A stretch of 64,000 nucleotides of DNA from Rhizodiscina lignyota (taxonomy: Eukaryota; Ascomycota; Dothideomycetes; Aulographales; Rhizodiscinaceae): the NCBI GenBank assembly GCA_010015805.1, contig ML978133.1, forward strand, positions 186,001 to 250,000, given 5' to 3'. A model generated the notes under the pieces. That model saw only the letters and a list, made by a program, of their open reading frames with translations. It was not told the DNA's origin and made no database searches. Every line of letters begins with the position of its first letter. The first letter of the stretch is position 1. A program made the position numbers and the translations under genes. Positions 45,010 to 57,134 of this stretch are shown one piece after another.

Positions 45010-48000
45010 ATGGATCAACAAGGTCAACAGGGTGCCATGGGCCCAGGCGGTCGCAAATTCCACATTGCGCACCGCCGCAGTCCGTCCGAGCTCACTCCCT
45101 TAATGAGTATGTCATATGCCGTATCACTTGAAGTGGGACACCCCTCTCCTCTAAGAAACATGCTAAACTCTCACAGTGGAACAGCTCGCCCTTGCCCAGC
45201 AAATCGAGATGCTCCAACAGCAGCAGCAGCAGATCGCTGCCACGCACCAGCACTATGTCAACATGGGCATGATGCCTCCACAGCAAATGTCCGGCGCAGG
45301 CGGATATCCTGTCCAAGGACAGGTAGCAAACATGTCTCCTCACGCAAACACCTTCCAGTTCCCTCAGCAGATGCCACAGCAGCAGCATCTTAACATCCCC
45401 GTCAATTCGCCACAGCAGTCATCCGCCCACCGACGCAATCAATCGGCCGTGGCAGGCATGGGTACAATGGGACCACCACCCGCTCCTTCCTCCGGTGCAT
45501 CTGGGTTTGGAGAATTCAACAATGGCAATCAAAGCCGAGAGAACGTTAACCCTCGTGGTAGGGGTGGTGGCGCTGCAGGTAGTGGACATGCGAGGCGCCA
45601 CTCTCTGGCACTTCCAGAGGCTAAGAAGGCCGCCGAACTTGCCGAGCAGAAGCGAAAGGCTTCTGGATTTCAATTCCCTCAAGTCCCGGCCTCCGCTACC
45701 GAGGGCCCTACTGGAGGACTGTCTGCATCACCTACAAGTGCCGTGGCGACACCCACCCGTGGCGGCCGCGGCGGAGGAGGACATGGCAGAAGCCAGAGCG
45801 TTGCTGTTAGCAACGGTCGTGGTCGTGGAGGCGGTAACTTTCAGTTCCCTACCGGTCAAGGTGGTAACGATGGCACTGGCAATCATACTGGCGGAGGCGA
45901 CTTCCAGCGCCGTGGCAGTCAAGGACACGGTCGATCCGGTTCACGAAACTTCGAGGGCAACTGGCGCCAGCAGAACAACCAGCAGCAGGGATCTCAAGAG
46001 ACTCATTCACAGAGCATGGGTAACTTCAACATGAACCAGGCAGCTAACGCGCCTTCCTTCCAGCCGGGACACCGTAACCGCGGATCTGTCAGCGGTCAGT
46101 CAATTGGTTCTTTCGGAAACTTCCAATACCCCGGTGCACAGCCTCAAGTTCTCCAGCTCCCACAAGGCCAAGTCCTTGTCCAACCAAATCTATTCGCGGG
46201 ACAGGGCATGAACCCTCTTCAGCTCGCCCAACTTCAGGCATTGCAGGCCGCACAGTTGAATGGCCAAGGTATTGGCGGGTTGGCCGGAAGCCAGCATGCG
46301 CCGCAGCAAATGTCTATGCAACAACAGCAGCAGCAGCGCAAGACTCTCTTCACCCCTTACCTTCCTCAGGCTACATTGCCAGCATTGTTGAGCGATGGCC
46401 AACTCGTGGCCGGTATCCTGCGAGTCAACAAGAAGAACCGAAGCGATGCATATGTCACGACTACTGATCTCGATGCCGATATCTTCATTTGCGGTAGCAA
46501 GGATAGAAACCGAGCTTTGGAGGGCGATCTTGTGGCTATCGAGCTGCTCGATGTGGACGAAGTTTGGGGCCAGAAGCGTGAGAAAGAGGAAAAGAAGAAA
46601 CGCAAGGATAACACCGATCCTCGTGGCAGCAGCATCGCCGTCAACGATGCAACCACCCAGCCCGAGTCTTCCGCAGCTGAAGGAGGTATTCGCCGTCGCG
46701 GCAGTCTCCGTCAGCGTCCGACACAGAAGAAGAATGACGACGTCGAAGTTGAGGGCCAGAGTCTCTTGCTCATGGAAGAGGAAGAGATCAATGATGAACA
46801 GAAGCCTCTCTACGCTGGCCATGTTGTCGCTGTCATTGAGCGTGTCGCTGGACAAATGTTTTCCGGAACCCTCGGACTTCTGCGCCCAAGCAGTCAAGCC
46901 ACGAAGGAGAAGCAGGAGGCTGAACGCCAGGCTCGTGAAGGTGCCTCTGGCCAGAGGCAGCCGGACCGCCAGCCAGACAAGCCAAAGATTGTGTGGTTCA
47001 AGCCTACCGACAAGCGCGTTCCGCTTATTGCGATCCCGACTGAGCAGGCTCCTCGCGACTTTGTTGAGAGGCACCAAGACTACGCGAACAGGATCTTTGT
47101 CGCATGCATCAAGCGATGGCCCATCACTTCCCTTCACCCATTCGGCACCCTTGTTGAACAGCTGGGTGAAATGGGTGACCTCAAGGTCGAGACTGACGCG
47201 CTCTTGCGCGACAACAACTTTGGCCCAGATGACTTCTCCGATGCCGTCCTGAAGAACGTCGGATTTGAAGACTGGTCGGTCACAAATGACGGCGAGGCTG
47301 CCCTCGAAAACCGCCGTGACTTCCGCGACGAGAAGACGTTCACAATCGACCCCAACGGAAGCAAGGAGCTCGATGACGCTGTCCACTTCAAGGCGCTGTC
47401 TAACGGCAAGGTTGAGATTGGCGTGCACGTCGCTGATGTCGCCCACTTCATCAAGGGCAACTCTCTTGTCGACCGCGAGGCCAAGAAGCGTGGTACTGCT
47501 GTGTACCTCATGAACCGCACCGTCAACATGTTGCCTCCTCGTCTGTCGACTGACATCTGCTGCTTGAGCCCTGGCGAAGAGCGCTATACCGTCTCGATTG
47601 TCTTCACTGTGGATGGCCAGTCTGGTCAAGTGCTTGAAGACGAGACATGGATTGGCAAGGGTGTCATCAAGAGCTCTGGCAAGCTGACTTATGACCAAGT
47701 GGATGCTGTTCTTGGAGGTCGTGGCAATGGGGATCTTTCTGACGAGCAAGTTCAAGTCATTAAGACGCTCAATGCCATCACCCAGAAGTTCCGCCAAGCT
47801 AGATATGGCGATCGTGAAGGAGACATCACTTCTCTTCGCTTGCTGTACCAGCTCGATGATGAGAATGTTCCGGTCGAGCACAACATCTTCGACTCGTCTC
47901 CAGCACATGAGCTTATCGAGGAGCTGAGCCACAAGGCAAACATGTATGTTGCGCAGAAGCTTGTGGCAGGCTTGCCTGAGAAAGCACTGCTTCGTCGCCA

Positions 48001-49226
48001 TGCTTCGCCCAATCCGCGTCGTCTCCAGACGTTTGCCGAGAGGATGAACAACATTGGCTTCGAAATCGATACGACTAGCAGTGGCACTCTCCAGGGCAGC
48101 TTGTTCGGGGTCGAAGACCCCGATCTCCGCAAGGGTATGGAAACTTTGCTCGTCAAAGCCATGCAGCGCGCCAAGTATATTGTTGCTGGCAAGAGCATTG
48201 AGCAGCAGTATGCTCATTTTGCCCTCAATCTCCCGGTGTACACGCACTTTACGAACCCATCCCGTCGCTACGCAGATATCATCGTCCATCGCCAGCTCGA
48301 GGCTGTCCTTTCGAACGGAGCGACTGAGTTCAACGATGATGCTGAGTCCTTGGCCAAGACGGCTGAAATGTGCAACACGAAGAAGGATTCTGCGCACAGC
48401 GCTCAGGAGCAGAGCGTGCACATCGAGGCGTGCCGTGAGATGGACAAGAAGCGCCAGGAGCTTGGCGGCGACCTTATCAGCGAGGGTATCGTTCTCTGCG
48501 TGTACGAATCAGCATTCGACATTCTTATCCCGGAGTATGGCTTCGAGAAGCGTGTGCACTGCGATCAGCTCCCGCTCAAGAAGGCTGAGTTCGACAAGCA
48601 CACTAGGCTCTTGGAACTTTACTGGGAGAAGGGCGTGCCATCTTCTGCATACATTCCCGAGGACGAGCGTCCTCAGTCCGGATCTATCCGTGGCAGCAAC
48701 AATGCCGGAGCTGCTCGCGATGCTGAAGCGGCTAAGCAGCGCGCCAAGGAAGAGGAGGCGACCCGCCGCCAGATGGACACGGGAACGATGTCGACTGACG
48801 AGGAGGCTGCTCTCTTCGACGATGATGAGGACGCAGCCTCTGAGCTCGCAGACATGACTGCCGGCGTGTCGCTCAACCCCGACCGCCCGACCCAGAGCAT
48901 GCCTCCATCGCCAACCCGCAACGGCTTGTCTTCCAGCCAGGCCCCGCACCGCACCAAGTCGGACTCCAAGCTAGCGCACAGCGCGACCGATGCTCCCGAG
49001 AGCAAGCTGAGCAACAAGGAGAAGTACCTCAGCCTCTTCTCGCTGCGTGAGCAGAATGGCGACTACATCCAGGACGTGAGGGAGATGACTCGCGTGCCGG
49101 TTATCCTGAAGACGGACTTGACCAAGAGCCCTCCGTAAGTGTTCCACTCTACTGATGAATTGACATTGATGCTAACTGTGCATTAGATGCTTGACCATTC
49201 GCTCTCTCAACCCATACGCGTTGTAG
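45010..49226 (+). CDS. SSD1: SSD1, RNase II-like translational repressor
   Basis: Exons 45010-45106, 45177-49134 and 49187-49226 give 1364 residues. A Gln/Gly/Arg-rich disordered N-terminus (QQQQQQ tracts, RGRGG motifs, HRRNQS and RRHSLA sites resembling NDR-kinase HxRxxS targets) leads to cold-shock-like domains and the RNB fold (about 760-1100: FTIDPNGSKELDDAVHF, VGVHVADVAHFI, LPPRLSTDICCLSPGEERY). The acidic cluster that is D-x-D-D in active RNase II reads KELDD, consistent with Ssd1 being a catalytically dead RNA-binding protein. The terminal exon supplies CLTIRSLNPYAL, the conserved end. In yeast Ssd1 binds cell-wall mRNAs, represses their translation and is regulated by the kinase Cbk1. 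Confidence 0.95.
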
Positions 49227-51400
49227 ATTGCCTTTTAACGCAGCGCCCCACTCTCCTTTGTCGAAAATGTTCATCACGCCTTTTCGTGCTCTCTTATCGA
49301 ATAGAGAGCTCGATAAGACCTTTTACGAAAAAAAATGGATTACATCCAACTGGACTCACACGACACACACATTACAATATCCAGGGCCGATGGTGTTCTT
49401 TTGTTTCACACTCGGCCCAGGTCTAACCCGAAAGTTGATTTTTGCAAAAAAGTAACGTAGCAGCTGGAACATCATTGGGCGGAGGGAAGATCATCCGGAA
49501 AGGACAAGCGAGCAAGTTGGTGGCTGTGGAGATGAGGTGGGAGGGGGAGATGGTGGTTGTGCGTTTTGAATGGTGGCGGTAGTGCGTCGTTCCGGAGTTG
49601 AAACAAAGTGGAATCTGAACCGTTTTAGGACGGCATCGGACGAGAGGGTGTTTTTGCATGCCGGATAAAGTGTCAAGTATGCATATACTCTAATTTGTAG
49701 TTTGGTTCCCTTTTTTTAGCTGCTGCCTCTTGCTTGCTTGCTGCCCTTTTCCTTTGTTGGGCTGTGGTGATGGTTTTGCTAGCGGTGAATAACTAGCTAG
49801 AAATGTCTCTGCTCCACTACTCGATTCGCCTGGATTGAGGCGAAAGTGTGAATAATCCAAAAAAGTTTTGTTAAAAGGCGTTTTGATGCAATTCGATATG
49901 AGCAGCAAATTGTGCAATCGTTTCATGGCTTATGGTGTTGGCTCTGCAGTACGATAGTGAGTGTTTCCCAAGGCGATAAGAAGCGAAATGTGAAACAGGC
50001 ACACGCTCTCTATTGCTGCCTCTACAATTGGGAGATCGCACATGATCACACACCAATGAGCAACGACTTGTGCGAGCATGGTCTGTTTCGCGCTCTCAAG
50101 GCGCGCGATAACGGAAAAGGATGGATGATTGAGGCGGGCAGCGCGTGCTCGTGTCTGTGACACTGCAAGTCCGCTCCCCTCGCAGGCGCAAGTCAGAAAC
50201 ATCATCTCGACTCGAAGAAACATTCCGCGCGTCGAGAATGGTATTTCCAGGGACGAAACGCACATCTTGCCAAGAAGGCGGAGGATCTATCTTTCTTTTC
50301 CTCGCATCTCTTACAATGGCTGAAGGGCGAGCACAGGCGCGGATTTCATGTTTGTGTTTCGACCGCTTCACCTTGTGACAAGCCAATTTCCCCCTGCCAC
50401 CGGCCTTTTCGACGCCATCGCCAACACGGCCTTTCCAGCGATGGCCCTTACGCGCCCGGGGTCGAGCATGGCCGGACGAGAAGGAAATACTAGATAGCAG
50501 GAAAGCAAAATGTCTAGATTATTGAAGAGGCGAGAAAGAGAGGTGTGGTAGAGCTTCGGAGCTCCGTTCTATTTGTGTCTCACTCCTCCCCTCCGGAACA
50601 ACATCAGTCCTTGATGGCATCTCCATAATCGCAAATCAACTTCCTCATAAACATCTTCCAGCACGGAAGTGCGTGCAGCCGTAAGTCAAGCCCAGCAGAC
50701 CAAGCTCCATGCTCCAGCCTCGGAGAATAGACAAGAGCGCTGGGCATAAGCGCCTCCGGAGGCAAGCCGGGAGCACTCACCTCCGCTTGCGCCGCTCCAA
50801 CGCGAACGGTTTCATACGACCTCGAGCACCGTCGCAGAAGCAGAACTCTGCGACGATGTTTCTTCCGTCCTGAAAACACCATCCCCGGCGCTTCTACGCT
50901 ACTCTCACCAATTGCGCTCGCCTTTGGGCCGCTCGGAGGGCCGTGAGGCCTTCCAGACCCTGCGCCAGCAGCGCGTGGCATTCGCCAGGCCCGAGCAAAG
51001 CTTGATGCGATATACCCAAAATTGTCAAGGAAACCAAAGGGGCTCGGCAGTAGCTTGTACCATATTCCGCTGGCCTTGCTCCCTTCCGTGCGGGTCTTTG
51101 CAACATTGGCATGGGGGAGTGTGACCCGGTCTCAGGTTTGCAAGTCGCCTTTGGTCCATTATAAGGCCTGCGTTCCCATCTTCTTCGTCTTGTTCTCTCA
51201 TCAAAGGTGTTTCTGGTGGCTTTTATTTGCTGGACATTACCCACACGACTTTTTTCTTTCTTTCCACCTTTCTTCGATTCTACACTCACTCTTTAACGTA
51301 TACTACTTGCCTCATCGTCCCTGGTTGGACTCGACTTCGCTTCTTGTACAGCAACCGTCATTCATTGCCTCCGGTAATACCTTCGAATCAATAATTCAAG
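49227..51400. other. 2.2-kb intergenic region
   Basis: SSD1 3' region followed by a stretch with no firm gene. A minus frame is open from about 51130 to 50604 (ATG at 50981, 125 codons, ending YGDAIKD) and upstream reads YKLLPSPFGFLDNFGYI in the same frame; it has no family match and may be chance in this GC-rich part. From 51180 CT-rich sequence marks the promoter of the ferritin-like gene. Confidence 0.45.
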
Positions 51401-52529
51401 ATGCCGAGCATCACTCAGTTGGTCACCCTCGGCCTGGGCCTCATTTCGGTCGCATCAGCACTCCCAAATCCTCCAAAGCAGGAGAGGCATTGGCGCTTCG
51501 AGGCACGACAGGCAACATCGTCATCTGCACCTGCTTCCGCAACTGCCAGTGCGATGCCTGCAGCTTCTTCAGCCGCAGCACCAGCTCTTACTGATGGCGA
51601 TATCCTACAATTGTGAGTGTGCCTGTGCAGAAATCGCTGGGATCGGAACACTAATGCTCGTATACAGCGCCCTGACACTTGAGCACCTGGAGTCAACATT
51701 CTACGCCCAGGCCTTCCAAAAGTTCCCGGACAGTGACTTCATGTCACTCGGCCTGAGCCAGTCTCAAGTCGATTCGCTCAAGTCAACGGGCATGACCGAG
51801 TCCACGCACGTGACAACCCTCACTGCTGCCATCACACAGGCTGGTGGCATGCCGGTGCAGCAATGCCAATACGACTTTGGTTTCACAGACGCAAAGACCA
51901 TGCTTGCGACCGCACGTGTCCTTGAGGCTGCTGGTATTGGAGCGTAAGTGTCATGTACCACCGTCCACAGATTCGCAAGGCTAATAGTCTCAAAGCTACC
52001 TTGGCGCTGCGCCCCTCGTCAACTCATCCGCTGTCCTCAGTGTCGCCGCCTCCATCGTCACTGTCGAAGCCCGCCATCAGTCCAACATCCGTGCGCTCTC
52101 CGGCGCCGAGCCCGTCCCAGCTGCCTTCGACACTGCGCTCGGCCCAGCTGCCGTCTTCACCCTGGCCGCACCGTTCATCACATCTTGCCCTTCGGGCAGC
52201 AACCTGGCCATCCAGGCATTCCCGCAGATCAAGCTGACGACGGCGGCCGTGTCGTCCAACCAGATGCTGGTGCTCCAGAACCCGGCGCAGCCCACGGGCG
52301 CCATGTTCTGCGCGTTCGTCAACCAGGCAACACCGCAATTCACGCCGCTGACGAACGGAGCGTGCACCGTGCCAGGCAACCTTGCGGGTGATACGTTCAT
52401 GATGGTGACGTCGTCCATGAGCATTGCTGATACTGCGGTTCTTGCTGGGTATGATTCCTAGAGTGCCACTGTATGACCTGCTGAAAGCTAACGATGATAA
52501 ACAGTCCTTCCGTGCTCGAGATCTCATAG
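51401..52529 (+). CDS. secreted ferritin-like (Rds1-type) protein
   Basis: Exons 51401-51612, 51668-51943, 51996-52448 and 52505-52529 give 321 residues. A signal peptide (ITQLVTLGLGLISVASA) and a Ser/Ala/Pro linker precede a ferritin-like helical domain: FALTLEHLESTFYAQAFQKF, ESTHVTTLTAAI, then AARVLEAAGIGAYLGAA and VEARHQSNIRAL. The E..H / E..xxH spacing in helices resembles the Ferritin_2 family (Rds1 stress-response proteins of fission yeast; several fungal secreted members). The C-terminal region is a beta-rich extension ending PSVLEIS. Likely extracellular or wall-associated; metal binding is expected from family but not shown. Last intron 56 bp. Confidence 0.85.
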
Positions 52530-53411
52530 TCGCCGCAATCACTTAGCAATCTATCATTCACTACTCTCACTAAGACATGACGTCCGCCTTCTCGTCAGCG
52601 GGGGAAGCGATTGTTGTATTGGTCAATAACATCGACGTCACGGGGGAACGGGTGCACTGGATCGTGAAGGACTTGGGTGTGTGTGTCTCTGTAAATGCGC
52701 GTGTGTCAAAGTAGACTGGTTGTTGCTACGGTGTTTCTTGCATTATTTTTCCTCTTTGTTCATCATCATCACAAGCGTACTCGCTGAGATATTACCACTT
52801 AATTAGCAAAAGTGGTAGGTACTAACCATCTGTACCCTTAATTCTTTTTCTTCTTCCAAAACCTGGGTCCACGAACAAAAAAAAAATTCCAAACCAAAAT
52901 AAAAAAATTCCTGAAAAGGCCCCTGGTTCGACCCAAACCCCTTTCGGCTCCTTCTGCCCTTTTCTGGAACACACTTCAAACTTGAAGGGGAATGGCACGT
53001 GCGACAGCCCTGAACTGAAATTCTGAAACTTGTGTGAGACTTGCAGGGAAGAAATTCCCCGGTCGTCAATGCCCTTTGCAAACCTCCGTAATAGAAAGAC
53101 GGATATGCTTGAATCGGAGAGATGGTCCTCCATGTTGCACCGCGCTTGGCATCAATGCTGTAAATCATCTCATTCTTTGAATCTTCTTACGCGTATTGGG
53201 CGAACGGGATTTGGAGAAGGCCACGGGACTCGCACTATTCGCTTGGAGATGAGTATGAAAAGTGCCGGTTCCTTTTCCTCAACATTACCAGAGAGAGAGA
53301 GAGATCGCTCGTCTTCGCTCATTTGCTGACAGGTTCAATGAGAACTGGTGGAAACCCAAGCTTTGTCTATCTTTGTCCATGCTTTCAAGATGCGTGCAGG
53401 TTGCTCTATGA
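52530..53411. other. convergent intergenic region
   Basis: About 0.9 kb. Contains a TG-rich patch (52670-52700), A-rich stretch (52880-52910) and a (GA)n run at 53287-53303. Probably 3' regions of the two flanking genes; no gene seen. Confidence 0.55.
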
Positions 53412-56400
53412 CTAATTTCTATACTCCTCAATGACACTTCTGGGCTCTACATAATCTCCAAGAGGGACGTAGTCAACATCGTGACCAAATGCTCGCGGTC
53501 CTCCGATTTCTAGCCCAGCCTTTGTTTCCACCCAGCGTGGACTACAGGTGATTCCGATGACTATAACCAGTAGTCCGTACTTGAACTCTGGCACCCCTAT
53601 CCCCTTCCCAGTGGCCGCATCAATGACCTCGATCAAGTCGGGAACCATCGCAATGTTCCGCACCGTCCCATCTTCAGCTTCGTGGATCGCGAGGATGTTT
53701 TCGTTCTTGAAGGGAATCTTCAGGACGCCGCCTGTGGCTACTGATGGCATCTGATTCTTTGGCGCTTCCGGATCATCTGCAGGTGCACTCGCGATATGAA
53801 CCTCGCCGTAGGAATGGCCCTTGAAAAGGCGTCTCTCGACGGCAGTGATTTTCCCACGGAAGAGGATCTTTGCACTCTTATCTCCGCCTGCTTCCGCGAC
53901 GATCTGTTCGGCGACCGTAGCGATAGTATTGGTAGCTCTGGCGAGCGCAAGACATCTGCCCACCCTCCATGCCAAACTGCAGGTGTTCAACACCCCAAAC
54001 TTCCTCACTTTCTCCGTTGTCGTAGGTTTTGCGGCCATGCCGACTCGACTTCCCATCTCCGCGCAGGAGGCTCTTAAGGCTCTGTCCACGATCTCGTCAT
54101 TTGATGTACGGACCATCAAGATGCTCTTCCCATCTCCGCTGTCAATGGAACATGGAACGAGCTCGTTGGGACAGTGAACGGCGAGAGTGGTCTGCCAGTA
54201 CGTCGGATAGGCCCTACCCATCCAATCCCCATCAATTACAGGGCGGTCAAAAAACTTGGTGGACCCCACGAGAAGCGGTTCCAGTCCGTTTGCGCCTCCA
54301 ATTTCCAGACCCATTACGGCGTCGAAAGACTTGTGGTTGAGATACTCCATTAGCACTTCAAACGCGTATATTGTTTCAAGAGCGTTGAGACGTTCAACGG
54401 AAGTGGCAGGCGAGCCCATGTGCCCGCCCCAGTAGACGATATCGTCGTCTTTTAGGGAAGATTGGTCGATAATGCGCATCTTGTAGCCCGCTCGGAGTTG
54501 GTCCCGCAACTGGATACGAGTGGCAGCTGGACTACCTCCGCCAGCGCAGCCCAAGATGTAACAGCCGTCTGCAAGATAGTCAAGGTCGGTTTCGCTAATG
54601 TGCCATTCTGGAACACCATCTGAGTTTGTTATTATTGAAGGTTTGTAAGTCCGAGGATCAACGGCCTTGGTCTCCGGGATGTCGATAAAGTCGCTCTTGA
54701 CGTCTTCGGGAGCGACATCCTCATCATAATCACCGTTCATGTCCAGTTCAGAGAGCTTCTTGGTGAAGTCAAGCTCCCCGACGGCTTTGACGATCGTGCG
54801 GACTTGGTTTGCAACATATTGCAGTGGAATTGATTCGACCTCCGCAATAGTGATCGTGTCTGGTACCGCACCAGCACTGATGGCGCGCTTAATGGCCAGT
54901 TCTTTAGCATATTGAGTGGCTTGGGCGACGGTCTGATGTACAGTGTTCTGCACAATGTCGACAGTGCCACCAACTCGACTAACAGCTGCACCAATGGCAT
55001 TTGCCACATCGTGAAACTGTGGAGTGATGACTTTTGAAGCACCTGCTAGGGTAGCTGGGGCGAGAATAGAACCTCCCCCAACCAGTATTACCGGTAGTGG
55101 ATCAGGCGCCGTCTTGATGACATCGATGGCGCCTTCTAAAAGAGTTTTGATACATGCTTGCGCTTTGTCGACGATTTCGGATTGAATGGTTTGAACTTTC
55201 GAGCTGTCACCAATTTCGGAGCTTCCAGCTGCTACACTGATATCAGTCGCTGTCATCTTCTGCCCGCCGAAGACCATGGCTTCTGTGCTGAGATAATGGC
55301 CAACAGAATCCGGGCCGACCGTGATCTTGCCATCGTGATCTCGCACAAGGGAGCCTCCGCCGAGCCCAATAGAATGCAGATGCGGCATTGAATAGTTGAC
55401 ACGTACACCTGCGACAGTAGCGAAATACGATGCGGCTCGCGGTAAGCCGGACGGCAAGAGAACACCAACATCGGAGGTCGTACCGCCGATATCAATGACA
55501 ATGGAGGACGATCCTTCACTATTGATTCCAGATAGATATGCTGCGCCTCGCATGGAATTTGTCGCACCTGAGGAGAATGTCTTTATCGGAACTTTCGCGG
55601 CTGACGCAGAATCAAGGAGGGTGCCATCGTTCTGGGTAATGAACAACGGGCAGGTGAGTTTGAGCTTCTGCAATGCTACCTTGAAGCTTTTCACCGTCCG
55701 TCTGGCGTACTTTAGAATTGCTGCGTTCAAGATGCTAGCGTTCTCTCTTTCCATGAACCCTATGTTCGCGACCTCGTGCGAGCAGACAACATCAACTCCA
55801 GGCAGCTCACGGAGCACAATTTCTCGTACTTTGTTCTCCTGTTGAAAGACTTCGTCGATTGGCGAATACACACCAGCCACGACAATTGCAGTGAGACCTT
55901 TCTCCTTGATGATTCGGCATTGTTCGACGACCTGGCTCTCCACTAATGGCGCCTCCTGCGAGCCATCAATGTGAAGGCCACCGTCCACATAGCCGCAGTA
56001 GCCAGAGATGATACGTGTAAGAGCCGGAGGGAATTCTGAGAATGGCGGAATCTCCCTGAGGAACGATTTGGAAAGCCGTATGATCGCAACTCTGGTGAGG
56101 CGGCGTGCATCCCTTTCTAAGACGGAATTGATGAAATGAGTTGTTCCAATTGTGACGCTGGCGATTTGATCTGAAGAAAGGCCGGATGTACTAATCACTG
56201 TCTGAACAGCCGTTTCAATACCGGAGGTAACGTCGGGCGTGGTTGGCGTCTTAAAGTGAGCAATCACTCCTCGATCCTTCTCTGCTTGCTTTGAAACATC
56301 GAGGGCAACAGCATCCGTGTTGGTTCCTGCAGGAATTTGTCAGATCTAGATCGATGAACGGGCAACCTTCTGGACTTCGCCTGACCTCCAACATCAACGC

Positions 56401-56495
56401 CTAGCTCGTGTTAGGCACGCAATCTTCTAAGCATAGATTTTATATATATACGAACCGATGCGTATGGCACTAACAGCGCCATTGAGATCTGCCAT
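53412..56495 (-). CDS. hydantoinase/oxoprolinase fused to DUF917 domain
   Basis: Exons 56495-56456, 56400-56386 and 56326-53412 give 989 residues. The 15-nt middle exon supplies part of the phosphate-binding loop, so splicing rebuilds GVDVGGTNTDAVALD. Residues 1-550 are the HyuA/oxoprolinase ATP-grasp-like ASKHA fold: SVTIGTTHFINSVLERD, VIDIGGTTSDVGVLLPSG, HSIGLGGGS, VILVGGGS. Residues about 600-985 are a DUF917 domain: GCYILGCAGGGSP, MGLEIGGANGLEPLL, GKITAVERR. This fusion is known in fungi and some bacteria; it probably hydrolyses a cyclic amide (hydantoin-like or oxoproline-like) with ATP. It is divergent from an NCS1 permease 640 bp away, which supports uptake and breakdown of such a compound. 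The exact substrate is unknown. Confidence 0.9.
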
Positions 56496-57134
56496 TCCTG
56501 TCACAACTTGAGCGTCAAGAACGAACAATCAAGCACTCACAGCTTGTGCAATGTCACGATATGTTCGAGAGGTCGGCTCTCACTCCCCTCAACAACAATT
56601 ACTCACTAGTCAGTTACGCAGATTCGCATAGTCATGCCGAATTCGCAATCGCGATAAGCGGCCAATCTCCTCACACTCCCCACACCCCTGATGCCGCTCC
56701 TGCAGGCGTGAGGTGTTGAAACGCGGAGAAATTATTCACCGATGAAGCTTGAGCAAATCGGCGTTCCAGCCGTCAGCTCCGCCTGATTTCCTGCGCTGAC
56801 TTCAAGTTGCCGATGTGCATCTCTGTTTCCCATTCGAGTTTAAGATCCCTCCTCTCAAGTACCACGGGTATTCGACTGCACTCATCCGAATAATGCAGCT
56901 CCGGGCGCCCTTATCGCGAGGACAGATCACATATCGTGCGCCTGGGAGATATCGCGCAAAGAGCTCTGAACCATGGAGCTGCATTTGGGAAATGCACAGA
57001 GCTTGTCCAGCCGAACTGATAGGCACGTCGTGATACTAAAGTCGATGTAAGTAGATATGTACTGCTGATCCCTGGAATATATTCTCTCCTCCCTTTCAAC
57101 CTTTGTCGGCATCACCTCTGTTCTTTGCGACAAG
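56496..57134. promoter_or_regulatory. shared promoter, hydantoinase / NCS1 permease
   Basis: 639 bp between divergent ATGs. Contains several GATA-core (GATA/TATC) sites, for example near 56656, 56948 and 57053, as would suit nitrogen regulation by AreA-type factors, but the core is short and frequent, so this is weak evidence. Confidence 0.45.

Noticed and set aside
46190-48421. 743-codon minus-strand frame inside SSD1
   Set aside because: Antisense shadow of a GC-rich, biased-codon gene. Its translation has no domain and it lies entirely within the SSD1 coding exon.
50604-50981. 125-codon minus frame ending YGDAIKD
   Set aside because: Open frame extends upstream and reads almost protein-like, but there is no family match, no splice support and the region is GC-rich; left as a note only.
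52921-52934. GGTTCGACCC, a B-box-like string
   Set aside because: The flanking bases cannot form the T-stem and no A-box lies upstream at the right spacing.
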